A DNA stretch of 64,000 nucleotides, taken from positions 9,579,001 to 9,643,000 of the forward strand of contig NZ_CP082164.1 in the NCBI RefSeq assembly GCF_023101685.1. Reading direction: 5' to 3'. This stretch comes from Bradyrhizobium sp. 186 (GTDB lineage: Bacteria; Pseudomonadota; Alphaproteobacteria; Rhizobiales; Xanthobacteraceae). The translations under genes were made by a program, and so were the position numbers. The notes under the pieces are model-generated. The model searched no databases. It was not told the DNA's origin and saw only the letters and a list, made by a program, of their open reading frames with translations. Below, piece by piece: positions 9,103 to 18,362 of this stretch; the stretch's first letter is position 1, and each line of letters starts with the position of its first letter.

Positions 9103-9189
9103 GTAGCCCGGATGGAGCGCAGCGAAATCCGGGAAGTCCCCAAGCTTGATGCCGCGGTCCCGGATTACGCTTCGCTCCATCCGGGCTAC
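9103..9189. repeat. palindromic intergenic repeat
   Basis: Near-perfect inverted repeat: left arm GTAGCCCGGATGGAGCG and right arm CGCTCCATCCGGGCTAC, separated by about 50 bp. This GTAGCCCGGATG type is widespread in Bradyrhizobium-like genomes (general knowledge). Confidence 0.75.
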
Positions 9190-9298
9190 GGGGCTCGAAA
9201 TGGCCCTCTCCCGTCTCGAAACGAGGGAAATTCGGCGTTGCCTGCATCAGCCGGGACCTCGCATACTCACTTCAAGACAACTCCGGAAGCCGCCGTCC

Positions 9299-9873
9299 AT
9301 GACCCAATCTCTCCCCGCCCTGATCGTCGTCGACGTCCAGCGCGCGTTCGACGAATGGGAGGCGGCAGGGAAGCGGCGCAACAATCTGGACGCGGTGGCG
9401 CGCATCGTTGATCTCTTGAAGGCATTCCGGGGAAGCGGCGCACCGATCTTCCACATCCGCCATGAGGGGACGAAGCCGAGCTCGTCATTTCTGCCGACGA
9501 GCTCCGGCTACGCGGTCAAGACGAGGCGCGCGAAGCGGCCGGCGAGCCCGTGATCGTGAAGCGCGTCAACAGCGCCTTCATCGGCACCGACCTGGAGGAC
9601 CAGCTGCGCGCAGCCGGCATCGGCACGCTCGTCATCTGCGGCGCCACCACCAATCATTGCGTCGAGACGACGACGCGAATGGCCGGCAATCTCGGCTTTG
9701 ACGCAGGGCTCGTGCGCGACGCGACATGGACGTTCGATCGGGTCGGCCCCGATGGCGATGCGCATTCGGCCGAGGCGATCCACGCCATGACGCTGTCGAA
9801 TCTCAGCGGCGAGTTCGCCCGCATCGTCACCACCGACGATGTGATCGCCTCGCTCGCAGCGCTGCGACAATAA
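9299..9873 (+). pseudogene. isochorismatase-family cysteine hydrolase, single-base frameshift
   Basis: Two overlapping frames together encode one protein of about 190 aa. Residues from 9299 give LIVVDVQRAFDEWE with the catalytic Asp. The second frame (from about 9523) gives VKRVNSAF with the catalytic Lys, and [12 protein letters not shown] with the nucleophilic Cys. The frames meet near 9520, where GTCAAGACGAGG should read GTCAAGGACGAGG: restoring one G yields [18 protein letters not shown], as expected for the family. As written, translation stops at 9553 and loses Lys and Cys. It is either a recent inactivation or a base-calling error in a G run. Confidence 0.8.
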
Positions 9874-9981
9874 ATCTCAGCGCACTCATCATTCACGTCT
9901 GCGTCGTTTCGACGCCTGCCCTCGCCGGAACGCGCCGGACACCCATGTGTTGTCACACGACATCTCAACTGGAGTGATGAC

Positions 9982-10299
9982 ATGAAGTATCTCTTTGTCG
10001 CGATGGCTGTCGGTGCTGCGGCGCTGGCCGGCGGTTCCGCGGCGCACGCGGCTAACGGCGGAAAGGCGAATCCGAATGCGCAAGCCGGTCAATCGACCGA
10101 CATCAGCGCGCAGCACAGGCATCACGGCTGGCACGGACACCGCCATCATCACTGGCGCCATCACGGCTACTACCGGCCGCACTACCGGAGCTACGGCTAT
10201 TATCCGCGGCACCATGGCTATTATGGCGGCGGACCGTACGGATATTACGGCGGCGGCGGCCCCGGCGTGACGTTCAGCTTCGGCTCCGGCCGCTGGTAA
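9982..10299 (+). CDS. small exported His/Tyr/Gly-rich protein
   Basis: A 105-aa precursor with a signal peptide (MKYLFVAMAVGAAALAGG, cleavage near AHA-ANG). Residues about 45-95 are low complexity: HRHHGWHGHRHHHWRHHGYY, then YGYYPRHHGYYGGGPYGYYG. Clustered His could bind Ni, Zn or Cu, but such composition is also common in rhizobial envelope peptides of unknown role. CTGGAG sits before the ATG and a strong terminator follows, so this is a monocistronic unit. Confidence 0.75.
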   Translation: MKYLFVAMAVGAAALAGGSAAHAANGGKANPNAQAGQSTDISAQHRHHGWHGHRHHHWRHHGYYRPHYRSYGYYPRHHGYYGGGPYGYYGGGGPGVTFSFGSGRW

Positions 10300-10322
10300 A
10301 ACGGCCGCTGGTAAAAACGACA

Positions 10323-10347
10323 GGCCCGCAGCGATGCGGGCCTTTTT
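10323..10347 (+). terminator. rho-independent terminator after the His/Tyr/Gly-rich gene
   Basis: Perfect 8-bp stem GGCCCGCA/TGCGGGCC with a GCGA loop followed by five T residues. It lies between convergent genes and overlaps nothing coding; the amine oxidase stop codon begins two bases later. Confidence 0.9.
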
Positions 10348-10348
10348 C

Positions 10349-11620
10349 TCATCCGCGCAGGATGATGCCCGCCGTCTCCAGACCGCTCGCCAGCGCCGCC
10401 TCGACCGTGCCCATGTCGGCGCCGCGATAGAGCGCTTCGCCGGAGAACAGCACCGGGCCGTCGGCGCGCGCGAGGATACCTTGCGCCTCGCGCGTCTGCG
10501 GCGTCGCCCAGGAATAGGCGCCGCGGGCGAAGGGATCATGCGCCCAGTTGGTCGCCGCTGACGCCACGACATCGCGCGCAATGTCCTCGCGTGACAGGCC
10601 GAACACGGTCGCGAGTGAATCGAGACCGGCGTCGACGAGCGCCTGCGGATCGAGCGTCGACAGCTCCGCCGTCCGCGGTCCACCGAACCAGCCGGTGAGC
10701 ACGGGATGCTCGGAGGGACGTTGCGTCCACCACACCGGGATCGTCTCATCCGACAGCAGGAAGGTCATGTCCGCGAGATAGCCCCTCCGGTCGCGCCACC
10801 AGGGCCGTTGGAAACGCAGCAGGATCTTGATGACATTGCCGAAGCCGATGTTATCCGCGGCGGCCGCCTTCTCGCGCGCACCTCGCGGAAGTGCGATCTC
10901 GCGCAGCAGCGGCAACGGCACGGTGAGGATCACGCGATCGCATCCATGCACATCGCCACCGGCGCAGCGAACGGCGATTGCGCCACCGGCCTCCTCGATC
11001 GCCGACACCACGCAACCGAAGCGAATCGCAACGCCATGCCTGCGGCACTCCGCCGCCAGAAATTCGATCAGCGCGCCGTAGCCGCCGACAACGCGCCCCT
11101 GCGTGGCGTGTCCGCCGTCCATCCACTCCTCGCGCAGCGCTAGCGTAGAGGCGCGCTCAGGGTCGGCCGCGTCGTATCCCTCGACCATCCGTTCGATGGA
11201 GCGGCGCATCCGCGCATATTCGCCGCCGGCAAAATGGCGGCGCAGGAATTCGGCGACGGGAATGTCGTCCTTGAGAGCGTTCAACGCGGCGTGCAGCTCG
11301 GCCTCATGCGGATCATCGCGGTCCTCGCGCGAGAGTCTTGTGCCGTCAAAGCTCCACTGCGTGCCCTCGATGTCCTGAAGGGAGAGGTTCGCTTCGCGCA
11401 CGAGGCCGCGCGTGACCGGCGCCTCGCCATGGACGAACTCGGCCCCACCGTCGGCAGCGTAGCCGAACTGCGACGCGGGCAATGGATGGATGCGCCCGCC
11501 GCAGCGCTCGCGCGCCTCCAGGATCGTTACTCTTCTCCCCGCACGCGCAAGCTCGCGCGCCGCCATCAGGCCCGCCGCGCCCGCACCGACGATGACGATG
11601 TGCTCTGGCTTGTCCGACAT
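10349..11620 (-). CDS. FAD-dependent amine oxidase (flavin monoamine oxidase family)
   Basis: A 423-aa flavoenzyme expected to oxidise an amine with release of H2O2. The N-terminus carries the dinucleotide-binding VIVGAGAAGLMAARELA and the EARERCGGRI motif; GGAEFVHGE near residue 60 is the second FAD contact. The C-terminus VLFSGEALYRGADMGTVEAALASG closes the FAD site. It heads a minus-strand trio with a RibD-like reductase and a heme-barrel protein upstream, separated by 9 bp from the reductase stop. No secretion signal, so cytoplasmic. Substrate unknown. Confidence 0.88.
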   Translation of the reverse strand: MSDKPEHIVIVGAGAAGLMAARELARAGRRVTILEARERCGGRIHPLPASQFGYAADGGAEFVHGEAPVTRGLVREANLSLQDIEGTQWSFDGTRLSREDRDDPHEAELHAALNALKDDIPVAEFLRRHFAGGEYARMRRSIERMVEGYDAADPERASTLALREEWMDGGHATQGRVVGGYGALIEFLAAECRRHGVAIRFGCVVSAIEEAGGAIAVRCAGGDVHGCDRVILTVPLPLLREIALPRGAREKAAAADNIGFGNVIKILLRFQRPWWRDRRGYLADMTFLLSDETIPVWWTQRPSEHPVLTGWFGGPRTAELSTLDPQALVDAGLDSLATVFGLSREDIARDVVASAATNWAHDPFARGAYSWATPQTREAQGILARADGPVLFSGEALYRGADMGTVEAALASGLETAGIILRG

Positions 11621-11629
11621 GTCGGCGCT

Positions 11630-12349
11630 TTACTGGCCCGCCGCGTCGTTCTCGAGCAGATAGCGCAGCAGCAGCACGCCGCCGCCCAGCGGCCGCGTGC
11701 TCTCCAGCGTCATCGCGGTGAGGGGCGCGCGCCGGTCGCTGTCGGCTTCCGTCGAATCGAACACGAAGGCTGCGCCGCTCGCGCCATCCACCGCGGGACT
11801 GAGGATCAGATTGAATTCGTCGATGAGACCGGCGCGCAGGAACGCGCCATTGGCGACGCCGCCGCCCTCTACCAGCAAGCGCTTCACGCCGAGCTCGCGA
11901 TTGAGGATGTCCAGCGTCAGCGCCAGGTCGATCTCGGCCTTGCCCGCAAAGATGTAGGACACGCCCTCGCCGCGCAGCCCGGCGAGATGCGAATCCGGCA
12001 CGCTCTCGGTCAGCACCACGACGATCGGATCGCCACCGATATCCGAACGGCCCCAGCCGATCTTGCCGTGCGCGTCGAGCACGACGCCATAGGTCTTGAC
12101 ATCAGGGGTTTTGGCATCGCGCCGCGCGAACCAGTTTTCGCGCGGAAATGTCTCGGTCGTCGTCGTGGGATAGGGCTTACCCTTCGCGAACTCCGAGCCG
12201 GTGACGCGGCCGATCACCCAGGCGTCGCCGCCGAGTTCGTCATGGATCCGCTCGAACCAGTCCGCGCCCGTGCCCTTCGGACGCCAACGGCTGGGATGCG
12301 TGCGGCCATCGACGCTCGAGGCCATCAGGCAGATGACGTAGGGTTTCAT
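11630..12349 (-). CDS. RibD C-terminal / dihydrofolate-reductase-like family protein
   Basis: A 239-aa protein. The frame opens at 12376, but ATG 12349 has GGAGAA upstream and gives the family N-terminus KPYVICLMASSVDGR. GDAWVIGRVTG near residue 50, VVLDAHGKIGW near 90 and the glycine-rich KRLLVEGGGVANGAFL near 170 match RibD/DHFR-type NADPH reductases. It might reduce a pterin- or pyrimidine-like compound; the true substrate of this subgroup is not known. It sits between the amine oxidase and the heme-barrel gene with short gaps, so one transcript is likely. Confidence 0.82.
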   Translation of the reverse strand: MKPYVICLMASSVDGRTHPSRWRPKGTGADWFERIHDELGGDAWVIGRVTGSEFAKGKPYPTTTTETFPRENWFARRDAKTPDVKTYGVVLDAHGKIGWGRSDIGGDPIVVVLTESVPDSHLAGLRGEGVSYIFAGKAEIDLALTLDILNRELGVKRLLVEGGGVANGAFLRAGLIDEFNLILSPAVDGASGAAFVFDSTEADSDRRAPLTAMTLESTRPLGGGVLLLRYLLENDAAGQ

Positions 12350-12372
12350 GCAATTCTCCGTACCTGCGCTTC

Positions 12373-13047
12373 TCAAGCCGCCGGCCCATCGCCCTTCTCA
12401 TTGTCCTTGGCGCGATCGTTCACGATCACCGCGAGCGGATTGAGTTTTGGCGGCGCGACCAGCTTGAGCGTGTTGGTGTCGCGATGATTGAAGGGCGCGC
12501 CTTGCACAAAGAGCTCGGTCTGGATCAGATAGGTCCAGCTTCCATCATCGTTGAAGGTGATGTCGCAGCGGTAACTGTCGGTGCGGAAGGCTTGTTCCAG
12601 AAAATCGGTCGAGCAGATTCCGTAAGTCGTATCGCCGCGCTTCGCGGTGACGGAAATTGTCCTATCATCCGGCTTGGCCTTGCCCGACGCCAGCAGCACC
12701 TGCCCGCGCGGTATCGCCAGCGTCTGCATGATCAGCCCGGTCGCGGGCTCCCACAGCCAGTAGCCGACTTGGTCGTGGAAGGTGATGTCTTCCTCGGGCG
12801 TGTTGATGTGGATGTGATAGCGCAGCCCATAAAGCAGCTGCGGCCCGTTGGCCTGCGGATCGATCGGATCCATCCGGATATGCTCGATGAACACCCGCCG
12901 CTCCGGCCCCTCCGCCTTCGGATTGATGTCGATGCCCTTGTCGGCCTGCCAGACGCCGGCGAGGCGGCGGAGCGGGCCGAGATTGGCAAGGCCGTCGGGC
13001 GAGACGTCGTCGGGTTCGGTGAAGATGTCGGCGGGAACGGGGAGCAT
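12373..13047 (-). CDS. FABP-like / nitrobindin-type heme-binding beta-barrel protein
   Basis: A 224-aa protein from ATG 13047 (GAGG eight bases upstream; the longer frame from 13095 lacks this). LGPLRRLAGVWQADKG near residue 22 is the first strand motif of the THAP4/nitrobindin barrel. FHDQVGYWLWEPATGLIMQTLAIPRG near 95 and the later TISVTA and GSWTYLIQTEL strands continue the barrel. Known relatives bind ferric heme and handle NO or peroxynitrite; whether this one keeps the axial His is not certain. It is first in the minus-strand trio. Confidence 0.72.
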   Translation of the reverse strand: MLPVPADIFTEPDDVSPDGLANLGPLRRLAGVWQADKGIDINPKAEGPERRVFIEHIRMDPIDPQANGPQLLYGLRYHIHINTPEEDITFHDQVGYWLWEPATGLIMQTLAIPRGQVLLASGKAKPDDRTISVTAKRGDTTYGICSTDFLEQAFRTDSYRCDITFNDDGSWTYLIQTELFVQGAPFNHRDTNTLKLVAPPKLNPLAVIVNDRAKDNEKGDGPAA

Positions 13048-13209
13048 GGGGGACCTCGTGGGGATTGCGGAGGCCAGCCATATCACGAAGACCACGTAGC
13101 CCGCATGAGCGAAGCGACATGCGGGATGGGCGTTAACCGCAAAACCCCAATGTCGCCTCGCAAATCCGGCCTGCCCTACCGAGGCCCCCTCAACTCCAGC
13201 CGCGACCCC

Positions 13210-13706
13210 CTACTTCAACGCCAGGCTGCTGCAATACCAAGAGGTTTCGCCGGATCTCCAACCGGTGATCCGTCCGGCCTCCTTGCACTCGTCATAGGTC
13301 TTGAAGTTGCCTGTGTTTCGGCAGGTCGACGAATACACGCCACCGGAAATGGAACATCCGTGCCAGGGGTCGTTGCCTGATTTGAAGCTCGACTGGCAAC
13401 CACCGACACAACTGCCCGTGTTGCTCGCGATCCTGGCAAGCTGCGCGGCTTCCGACATCGGCGACGCCGTTGCAGCGGTTGGCGCCGTCCGGGAGGACAT
13501 GGTGCTGCGGCTCACCGCGCGCTGCGTCGGCTTGTGAGACCTCGCCATTTGCTTCGGCGCTTCGACCACGACGCCGGGAAGCGAGGTGGCGGCGCCGCCA
13601 GAAGGTGTCGGTTGCGACATTGCCGTACCGCTCAGGCCACAGAGCAGCAGTGCCACCGACGAGACGGCGACTGCGGAGCGCGCAAGGAAGAGAGACGGAG
13701 CCTCAT
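13210..13706 (-). pseudogene. exported Cys-rich small protein, likely frameshifted at its signal peptide
   Basis: The main frame encodes a signal-like SLFLARSAVAVSSVALLLCG, a Thr/Ser/Pro-rich linker, and a C-terminal module with six cysteines (SCVGGC, HGC, STCRN, DEC, WYC). The best start, ATG 13706 with GGAGGA seven bases upstream, is in another frame. Removing one CT unit from the CTCTCT run (13690-13695) joins MRLRL to FLARSAVAV and gives a perfect signal peptide. The only in-frame ATG in the present sequence is at 13788, with an implausible N-terminus running through the Shine-Dalgarno site. Function unknown. Confidence 0.6.
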
Positions 13707-14048
13707 AGCCATGTCCTCCGAAGTGCGGGGGACAGCCAATTCCGTCCCGAAACGGGAGGATAACACGTCTCGGTGCGAGCTGCACCACGGCCGCTTACAA
13801 CCGGATTGCGGCCACCGGATATCGACCAGGCTTGCAGCAGCAAAGGCGCGAACGTCCCACCATCCGCGAAAATCATCGCAGCCGCCCAAGAGGTTGCCCA
13901 AGAGTTCGTGTTCAGCATGCCTTTTGCGTCGGTAAATTGAAGTGATAAGACCTTGGCTGGCAGGCTGTGACATCCGCCATCGGCGGATGACGCTGCTCCC
14001 AAAGCGACTTTCAAGTGAAGCGAGTGACTTCCAAGCGAGCAATCCAGG
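13707..14048. other. 342-bp intergenic region with a palindrome
   Basis: Divergent promoter region between the Cys-rich exported gene and the LuxR-type regulator. It holds a perfect hairpin CATCCGCC-ATC-GGCGGATG at 13971-13989, about 60 bp before the regulator start, which could be an operator or attenuator. I see no gene in it. Confidence 0.5.
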
Positions 14049-15191
14049 ATGCAGCAGGCTTCGGTCGAAAAGTTCTCAGACCTCATCGGCGCCATCTATG
14101 ACTGTGTGATCACGCCTGAACGATGGACCGGGGTGCTGGATGAGATTTGCGCCGAGTTCGGCTTTGCCACCGGCGCGCTCTCGGTCGCCAGCCTCACGAA
14201 CATGAGGGCCGGAGTCAACGCGGTCTCCGGGAGCGACTTGGCCCAGATGGCTCACAACGGAATCGCGTATGGAGCTGACATCATCGAACTCTGGGGCGGC
14301 GTCGAGCGGATTCAGCAATACCCGCTCGGAGAACCGATCATTCAATCCCAGGCGGTCCCGCAGGACATCATCTCCAGCAATCGCTATCACCGCGAGTGGG
14401 CCCTGCCCAAGGGCTTGTTCGACGCCGTTGCCGTCGGCCTTGTTCGCGACAGGATGATGGTTGGAAATGCGATATTCAGTCAGCATCAGTCGGCCGGCCC
14501 CATTGGCGATGCGCAGGTCGGCGGATTGCGCCTTCTGGCCCCTCACATCCGCCGCGCCGTGACGATCAGCAATCTGTTCGACATGAAGACGGTGGAAGCC
14601 ACGACATTCGCCGCGACAGTGGAGGCCCTGACGGTCGGAGTCGTCCTAACGGACGAGGATTCGAAGATCGTTCGCACCAACGCCACGGCCACAGCCATGC
14701 TCGCAGCGGGTGATCCAATTGTGGTTCGACAGGGTCGGATCGCCGTTCAATCCACGACGACCACCAGCACATTGCAATCGGCCGTCGCACAGGCAACGAA
14801 GGACGAGGCGCGGCTCGGCCAGAAAGGCATTGGCATCCCGCTCCCTCGCCCCGGCGGTGCCCCCCTTGTCATCCACGTTCTGCCGTTACGACGGAGCCAC
14901 ATGCGATCCGGTCTGAACCAGCGGGCCGCCGCCGCTTTGTTCGTGGCGTCAGCCTCCGGGCCGCCGCGAATACCTCACGATGCTCTCAACCAGCTCTATG
15001 ATCTGACGCCGGCCGAGATTCGCATCTTCGAGCTCATTTGCGAAGGCGAGACGCGAGCCGACATCTCGGCTTTGCTCGGCATTTCCCTCAGCACCGTAAA
15101 AAGCCACCTGTTTCACGTCTTCGAAAAGACAGGATGCCGCCGCCAGGTCGATCTTGTCAGGCTCGCAAGGTCGCTCACTTTCCCGGTGTAG
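14049..15191 (+). CDS. LuxR-type helix-turn-helix transcriptional regulator
   Basis: A 380-aa regulator. The last 65 residues (LTPAEIRIFELICEGETRAD then ISALLGISLSTVKSHLFHVF) form a GerE/LuxR DNA-binding domain. Residues 1-300 lack an acyl-homoserine-lactone domain: the first about 190 look GAF-like, and a PAS-like segment (VEALTVGVVLTDEDSKIVRTN) follows near 195. It probably senses an intracellular ligand or redox state. No RBS is convincing at ATG 14049, so the true start could be slightly downstream. It stands alone, with a palindrome upstream. Confidence 0.85.
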   Translation: MQQASVEKFSDLIGAIYDCVITPERWTGVLDEICAEFGFATGALSVASLTNMRAGVNAVSGSDLAQMAHNGIAYGADIIELWGGVERIQQYPLGEPIIQSQAVPQDIISSNRYHREWALPKGLFDAVAVGLVRDRMMVGNAIFSQHQSAGPIGDAQVGGLRLLAPHIRRAVTISNLFDMKTVEATTFAATVEALTVGVVLTDEDSKIVRTNATATAMLAAGDPIVVRQGRIAVQSTTTTSTLQSAVAQATKDEARLGQKGIGIPLPRPGGAPLVIHVLPLRRSHMRSGLNQRAAAALFVASASGPPRIPHDALNQLYDLTPAEIRIFELICEGETRADISALLGISLSTVKSHLFHVFEKTGCRRQVDLVRLARSLTFPV

Positions 15192-15220
15192 GTCGCGGAC
15201 TACGGCGACTGAGCACTTGT

Positions 15221-15260
15221 GGACCGAGCTTAGCTCCTCCTCACGAGCCGAGCTCGGTCC
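15221..15260. terminator. hairpin between convergent genes
   Basis: Perfect 10-bp arms GGACCGAGCT and AGCTCGGTCC around a 20-base loop, located between the LuxR-type gene and the convergent GGDEF-EAL gene. No T run follows on either strand, so it may slow transcription or simply be a structured spacer. Confidence 0.4.
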
Positions 15261-15307
15261 TGTCCGCGGGTCCATCCGGCACGCTTCTTCGCTACCTCCC
15301 GCGCATT

Positions 15308-17914
15308 TTACGCCGCGCTCTGGCGTCTTCGCCGCGGGACGGGGCTTTGCCATGACAGGTCGGCCAGGGGCACGGGCTTGCTAAAGAAGAAGCCCTGGCC
15401 AAGCGGAATTCCGAGCGAATGGACCCGTCCGACCTGTTCAGAGGTCTCGACGCCTTCGGCGACGATCGAGAGCTTCAGCGCCTTCGCAAGCTGCACGATG
15501 GATTTCAGCACGGCGACGGTCTCGCAGCGATCAATCCTGTCGATGAAGGACTTGTCGATCTTGACCTTGTTGAACGGGAAGGCCGTCAGATACGATAATG
15601 ACGAGTAACCGACGCCGAAATCGTCAAGGGCAATGGAGACGCCGAGCGCCTTGAGACGCTGGAGGGTCTTGAGGTTTTCCTGGGTGTCGGCGAGAAACAC
15701 GCTCTCGGTAATCTCGAGCTCAAGCCGGGCTTCCGGAAGTCCGCTCTGCGCCAACGTGAACGTCACGGTATCGACAAGGTTCGTGCCGGCAAACTGCAGG
15801 GCGGAGAGATTGACCGCGACCTTGACATCGCTCGGCATGGTCATCGCATCGCGACACGCTTTGGCGAGCACCTGATTGCCGAGCTCGACGATCAGCCCGC
15901 CTGCCTCCGCAACCGGAATGAACTCGGCGGGAGGAATGAAGCCTCTGGTGCCGTGGTGCCAGCGCGCCAGAGCCTCGACCGATTTCACACGGCCGGTGCC
16001 GAGCTCGATCACGGGCTGATAGAACACCTCGATCTCCTCGCGCCAGATCGCCTCACGAAGCTCGATCTCGAGCACGTTGCGCTGATCCGCTTCAGCCTTG
16101 AGTTCCGCCGAATAGATATGGAAGCAGCTTCGGCCGGCGTCCTTCGACTTGTAGAGTGCAAGATCGGCGTTGCGAAGGATCTCATCGACCCGCGTGCCAT
16201 GCTCAGGCACCAGGGCGAGACCGATGCTGCAGCCGATCACGACCGGGTGGCCGTCGATGTGGTAGGGATCGGCGATGGCCTGAACCAGCCGCGCGGCGAG
16301 CGCCGCAGCCCCCTCGTGCATCGCTGTCCGGCCCGGCGCCACGATCACTGCAAACTCGTCGCCGCCGATCCGCGCCGCAGTATCGACGTCACGAATCTGC
16401 GCCGTGATCCGGCCGGCAACCTGCTTCAGCAGCGCGTCGCCGCATTGGTGACCGAGCGCGTCATTGACGGACTTGAACTTGTCGAGATCGAGCAGGAGCA
16501 CGGCGAACGGCGCTTCCTGCCGGGGAGACCTCGCGAGCGCGCCGTCGATGCGCTCCTTGAACAGATTTCGATTGGCAAGGCCGGTCAGGCTGTCGTAATG
16601 CGCGAGTCTCTCGATACGGCCTTCGGACGCCTTGCGTTCGGTGATGTCTTCATGGGTGGCCACCCAGCCGCCGTCCTCGCGCCGCCCGTAGGAGATATAA
16701 AGGACCCGCCCGTCCGGAAACTGCACGGTGTTGGAGATGTGCTCCGACTGGACGAGCCGGTTTTTCAGATCGAGAAGGTAAGCCTCGACGTCGAGCACGG
16801 CGGTCTGTTTTGCGAACACCTCCCGGAAATCCATGCCGATCCATATCTCCTCCGGTACAAGCCCATAGAGTTCGAGCCATTGTTGATTGAACGCGATCAG
16901 ACGGTCGCTTCCGTCGAACATGCTTAAGCCCTGGGGAAGATTTCTGAGCGCATCTTCGAACTTGCTGGCAAAACCGCGCAGCTCGCGCTGGGCGCGATTG
17001 AGCGCCTGTTGGCGCCGCCAGTGGAACATCGTCACGGTCAGGATGATGAAGGTCAGCAGCAGCGCGCCGCCCAGATAGATCTTCTGCCTGAAATCGGAGC
17101 GGGAATAGATCTCCTGCTCCGAAATGCCGACGGTGAAGATGAGCGGAAAGGCGCGCGACCGGCGCGCGGTGATCAGCCTGTCGCTCCGGTCTGGGCGGTT
17201 TTCGTTCCAATACTGTGCATGGAAGCCGTCCCGCAACTCGCCTTCGACGCGGTTCGTCGGACGAAGCCCCAGCAAGGTGCGCTGGTCCAGGCCCCGCGCG
17301 GCGAGCACGACATGGTTCGCATTTCTGAGAACCAGCGTTCCTCCGGCGCCGAGCTTTGCGGTGTCGTAGAACCTGCCGACGACGTCGACACTGATCGAGC
17401 CGACGACCACGCCCGCCGGATTCCTGGCGAGGTCGAACAGCTTTCTTGCAAGCTGGATGGTCCATTTGTGCGAGGCCCGCCCCAACACCGGCTTCGCAAC
17501 GTAGAGGTGGTCGTCGGCCTGCGACATGACGTTGATGAAGTGCTCGCGATCGCCGAGATAGAGCGGCGCACCGGAATAGCCTGTCGTGGTATCGACCATG
17601 TAGCCGTCCAGTCCGATCAGGGAGAACTGAACCACGTCGCCGGTCGCGATGCGGGCCTTGTCGGACCAGAATTTCAGGCTGAAGGTCAGTGGATCCTGGG
17701 CGTAAAGTGCGCGCACCACCAGCAACGACTGATCCACGCGCTCGAAGATGCGCTCGGTGTTTTCCTCGAACAATTCGGCGACGCTGTCGCCGTGCGACCG
17801 CGCCTGCTGGACCGCATCCGCCCGCTCTGACGACGTGATCGCGAAATACCCGATCCAGACCAGGGGCAGGAAGAACAATGCAATCTGCAGCGGGGCATGG
17901 CGCAGAATTGTCAT
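15308..17914 (-). CDS. membrane GGDEF-EAL c-di-GMP signalling protein with PAS domain
   Basis: About 868 aa from ATG 17914; the frame is open to 18049 but the extension has no TM character. TM1 (about 10-27) and TM2 (about 285-305) flank a periplasmic Cache-like sensor of about 255 residues. A PAS domain (GLSMFDGSDRLIAFNQQW) follows, then GGDEF with intact RIGGDEF, then EAL with intact VEALARWH and DDFGVGYSSLSYL. Both active sites look complete, so it may make and degrade c-di-GMP, with the periplasmic ligand and PAS deciding which. Monocistronic. Confidence 0.9.
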   Translation of the reverse strand: MTILRHAPLQIALFFLPLVWIGYFAITSSERADAVQQARSHGDSVAELFEENTERIFERVDQSLLVVRALYAQDPLTFSLKFWSDKARIATGDVVQFSLIGLDGYMVDTTTGYSGAPLYLGDREHFINVMSQADDHLYVAKPVLGRASHKWTIQLARKLFDLARNPAGVVVGSISVDVVGRFYDTAKLGAGGTLVLRNANHVVLAARGLDQRTLLGLRPTNRVEGELRDGFHAQYWNENRPDRSDRLITARRSRAFPLIFTVGISEQEIYSRSDFRQKIYLGGALLLTFIILTVTMFHWRRQQALNRAQRELRGFASKFEDALRNLPQGLSMFDGSDRLIAFNQQWLELYGLVPEEIWIGMDFREVFAKQTAVLDVEAYLLDLKNRLVQSEHISNTVQFPDGRVLYISYGRREDGGWVATHEDITERKASEGRIERLAHYDSLTGLANRNLFKERIDGALARSPRQEAPFAVLLLDLDKFKSVNDALGHQCGDALLKQVAGRITAQIRDVDTAARIGGDEFAVIVAPGRTAMHEGAAALAARLVQAIADPYHIDGHPVVIGCSIGLALVPEHGTRVDEILRNADLALYKSKDAGRSCFHIYSAELKAEADQRNVLEIELREAIWREEIEVFYQPVIELGTGRVKSVEALARWHHGTRGFIPPAEFIPVAEAGGLIVELGNQVLAKACRDAMTMPSDVKVAVNLSALQFAGTNLVDTVTFTLAQSGLPEARLELEITESVFLADTQENLKTLQRLKALGVSIALDDFGVGYSSLSYLTAFPFNKVKIDKSFIDRIDRCETVAVLKSIVQLAKALKLSIVAEGVETSEQVGRVHSLGIPLGQGFFFSKPVPLADLSWQSPVPRRRRQSAA

Positions 17915-18239
17915 CGCGACCTTGCGAACTGGTCTGACGAAAATCACAATGCGTGCTCCCGCATCGGCCGCAGGGGCCGAACAGTGCTGGCCGTCCAGAA
18001 TGGCATCGCCTCTCTCCGCCTCGGTTCCCGGGGACGGCCACGGCCGCAAGCCGGCCCTGTCGTCATCCCGGGTCGCGAGCCTATCGGCGACAGCCTTAAG
18101 TTTCGGTTGGGGGAAAGATCAATTGCTCGGCTTACGGCATCCGTAAGATCACGGAGGCCGGCGGGTTTTGAGCAGTTTGTCGGTACCCGCGTATTTGGAA
18201 GCGGTGTTTTTCGCAGCGCCTATCGTTCCGCGGGGCTTC

Positions 18240-18332
18240 TCACACCGAGCGCACGAGCATTATCGTGCCGGACAGGATGAGGGTCACGCCCGCCGCATAA
18301 TTCAGCGATCGGCCGAACGGAAGCAGTTTCTC
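18240..18332 (-). pseudogene. truncated 3' end of a DUF2182 gene (duplicate)
   Basis: 93 bp that match 23911-24003, the 3' end of the full DUF2182 gene, at 88 of 93 positions by eye. It encodes the same C-terminus (KLLPFGRSL then VTLILSG.IMLVRSV) and the same stop codon. The match stops abruptly at 18332, one base before the inverted-repeat element at 18334. Confidence 0.85.
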
Positions 18333-18333
18333 C

Positions 18334-18362
18334 GGAATTACAGTGACAGTGTCACCGTAATT
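18334..18362. repeat. minimal inverted-repeat element (copy C)
   Basis: GGAATTACAGTGACA is followed at once by GTGTCACCGTAATTCC. These are the two terminal inverted repeats of the element seen at 22074-22172 and 23801-23887, joined with the centre missing. It lies exactly at the truncation point of the DUF2182 fragment. Confidence 0.65.

Noticed and set aside
14049-15191. LuxR-type regulator as a quorum-sensing receptor
   Set aside because: The N-terminal part lacks the autoinducer-binding signature and no luxI-like gene is present.
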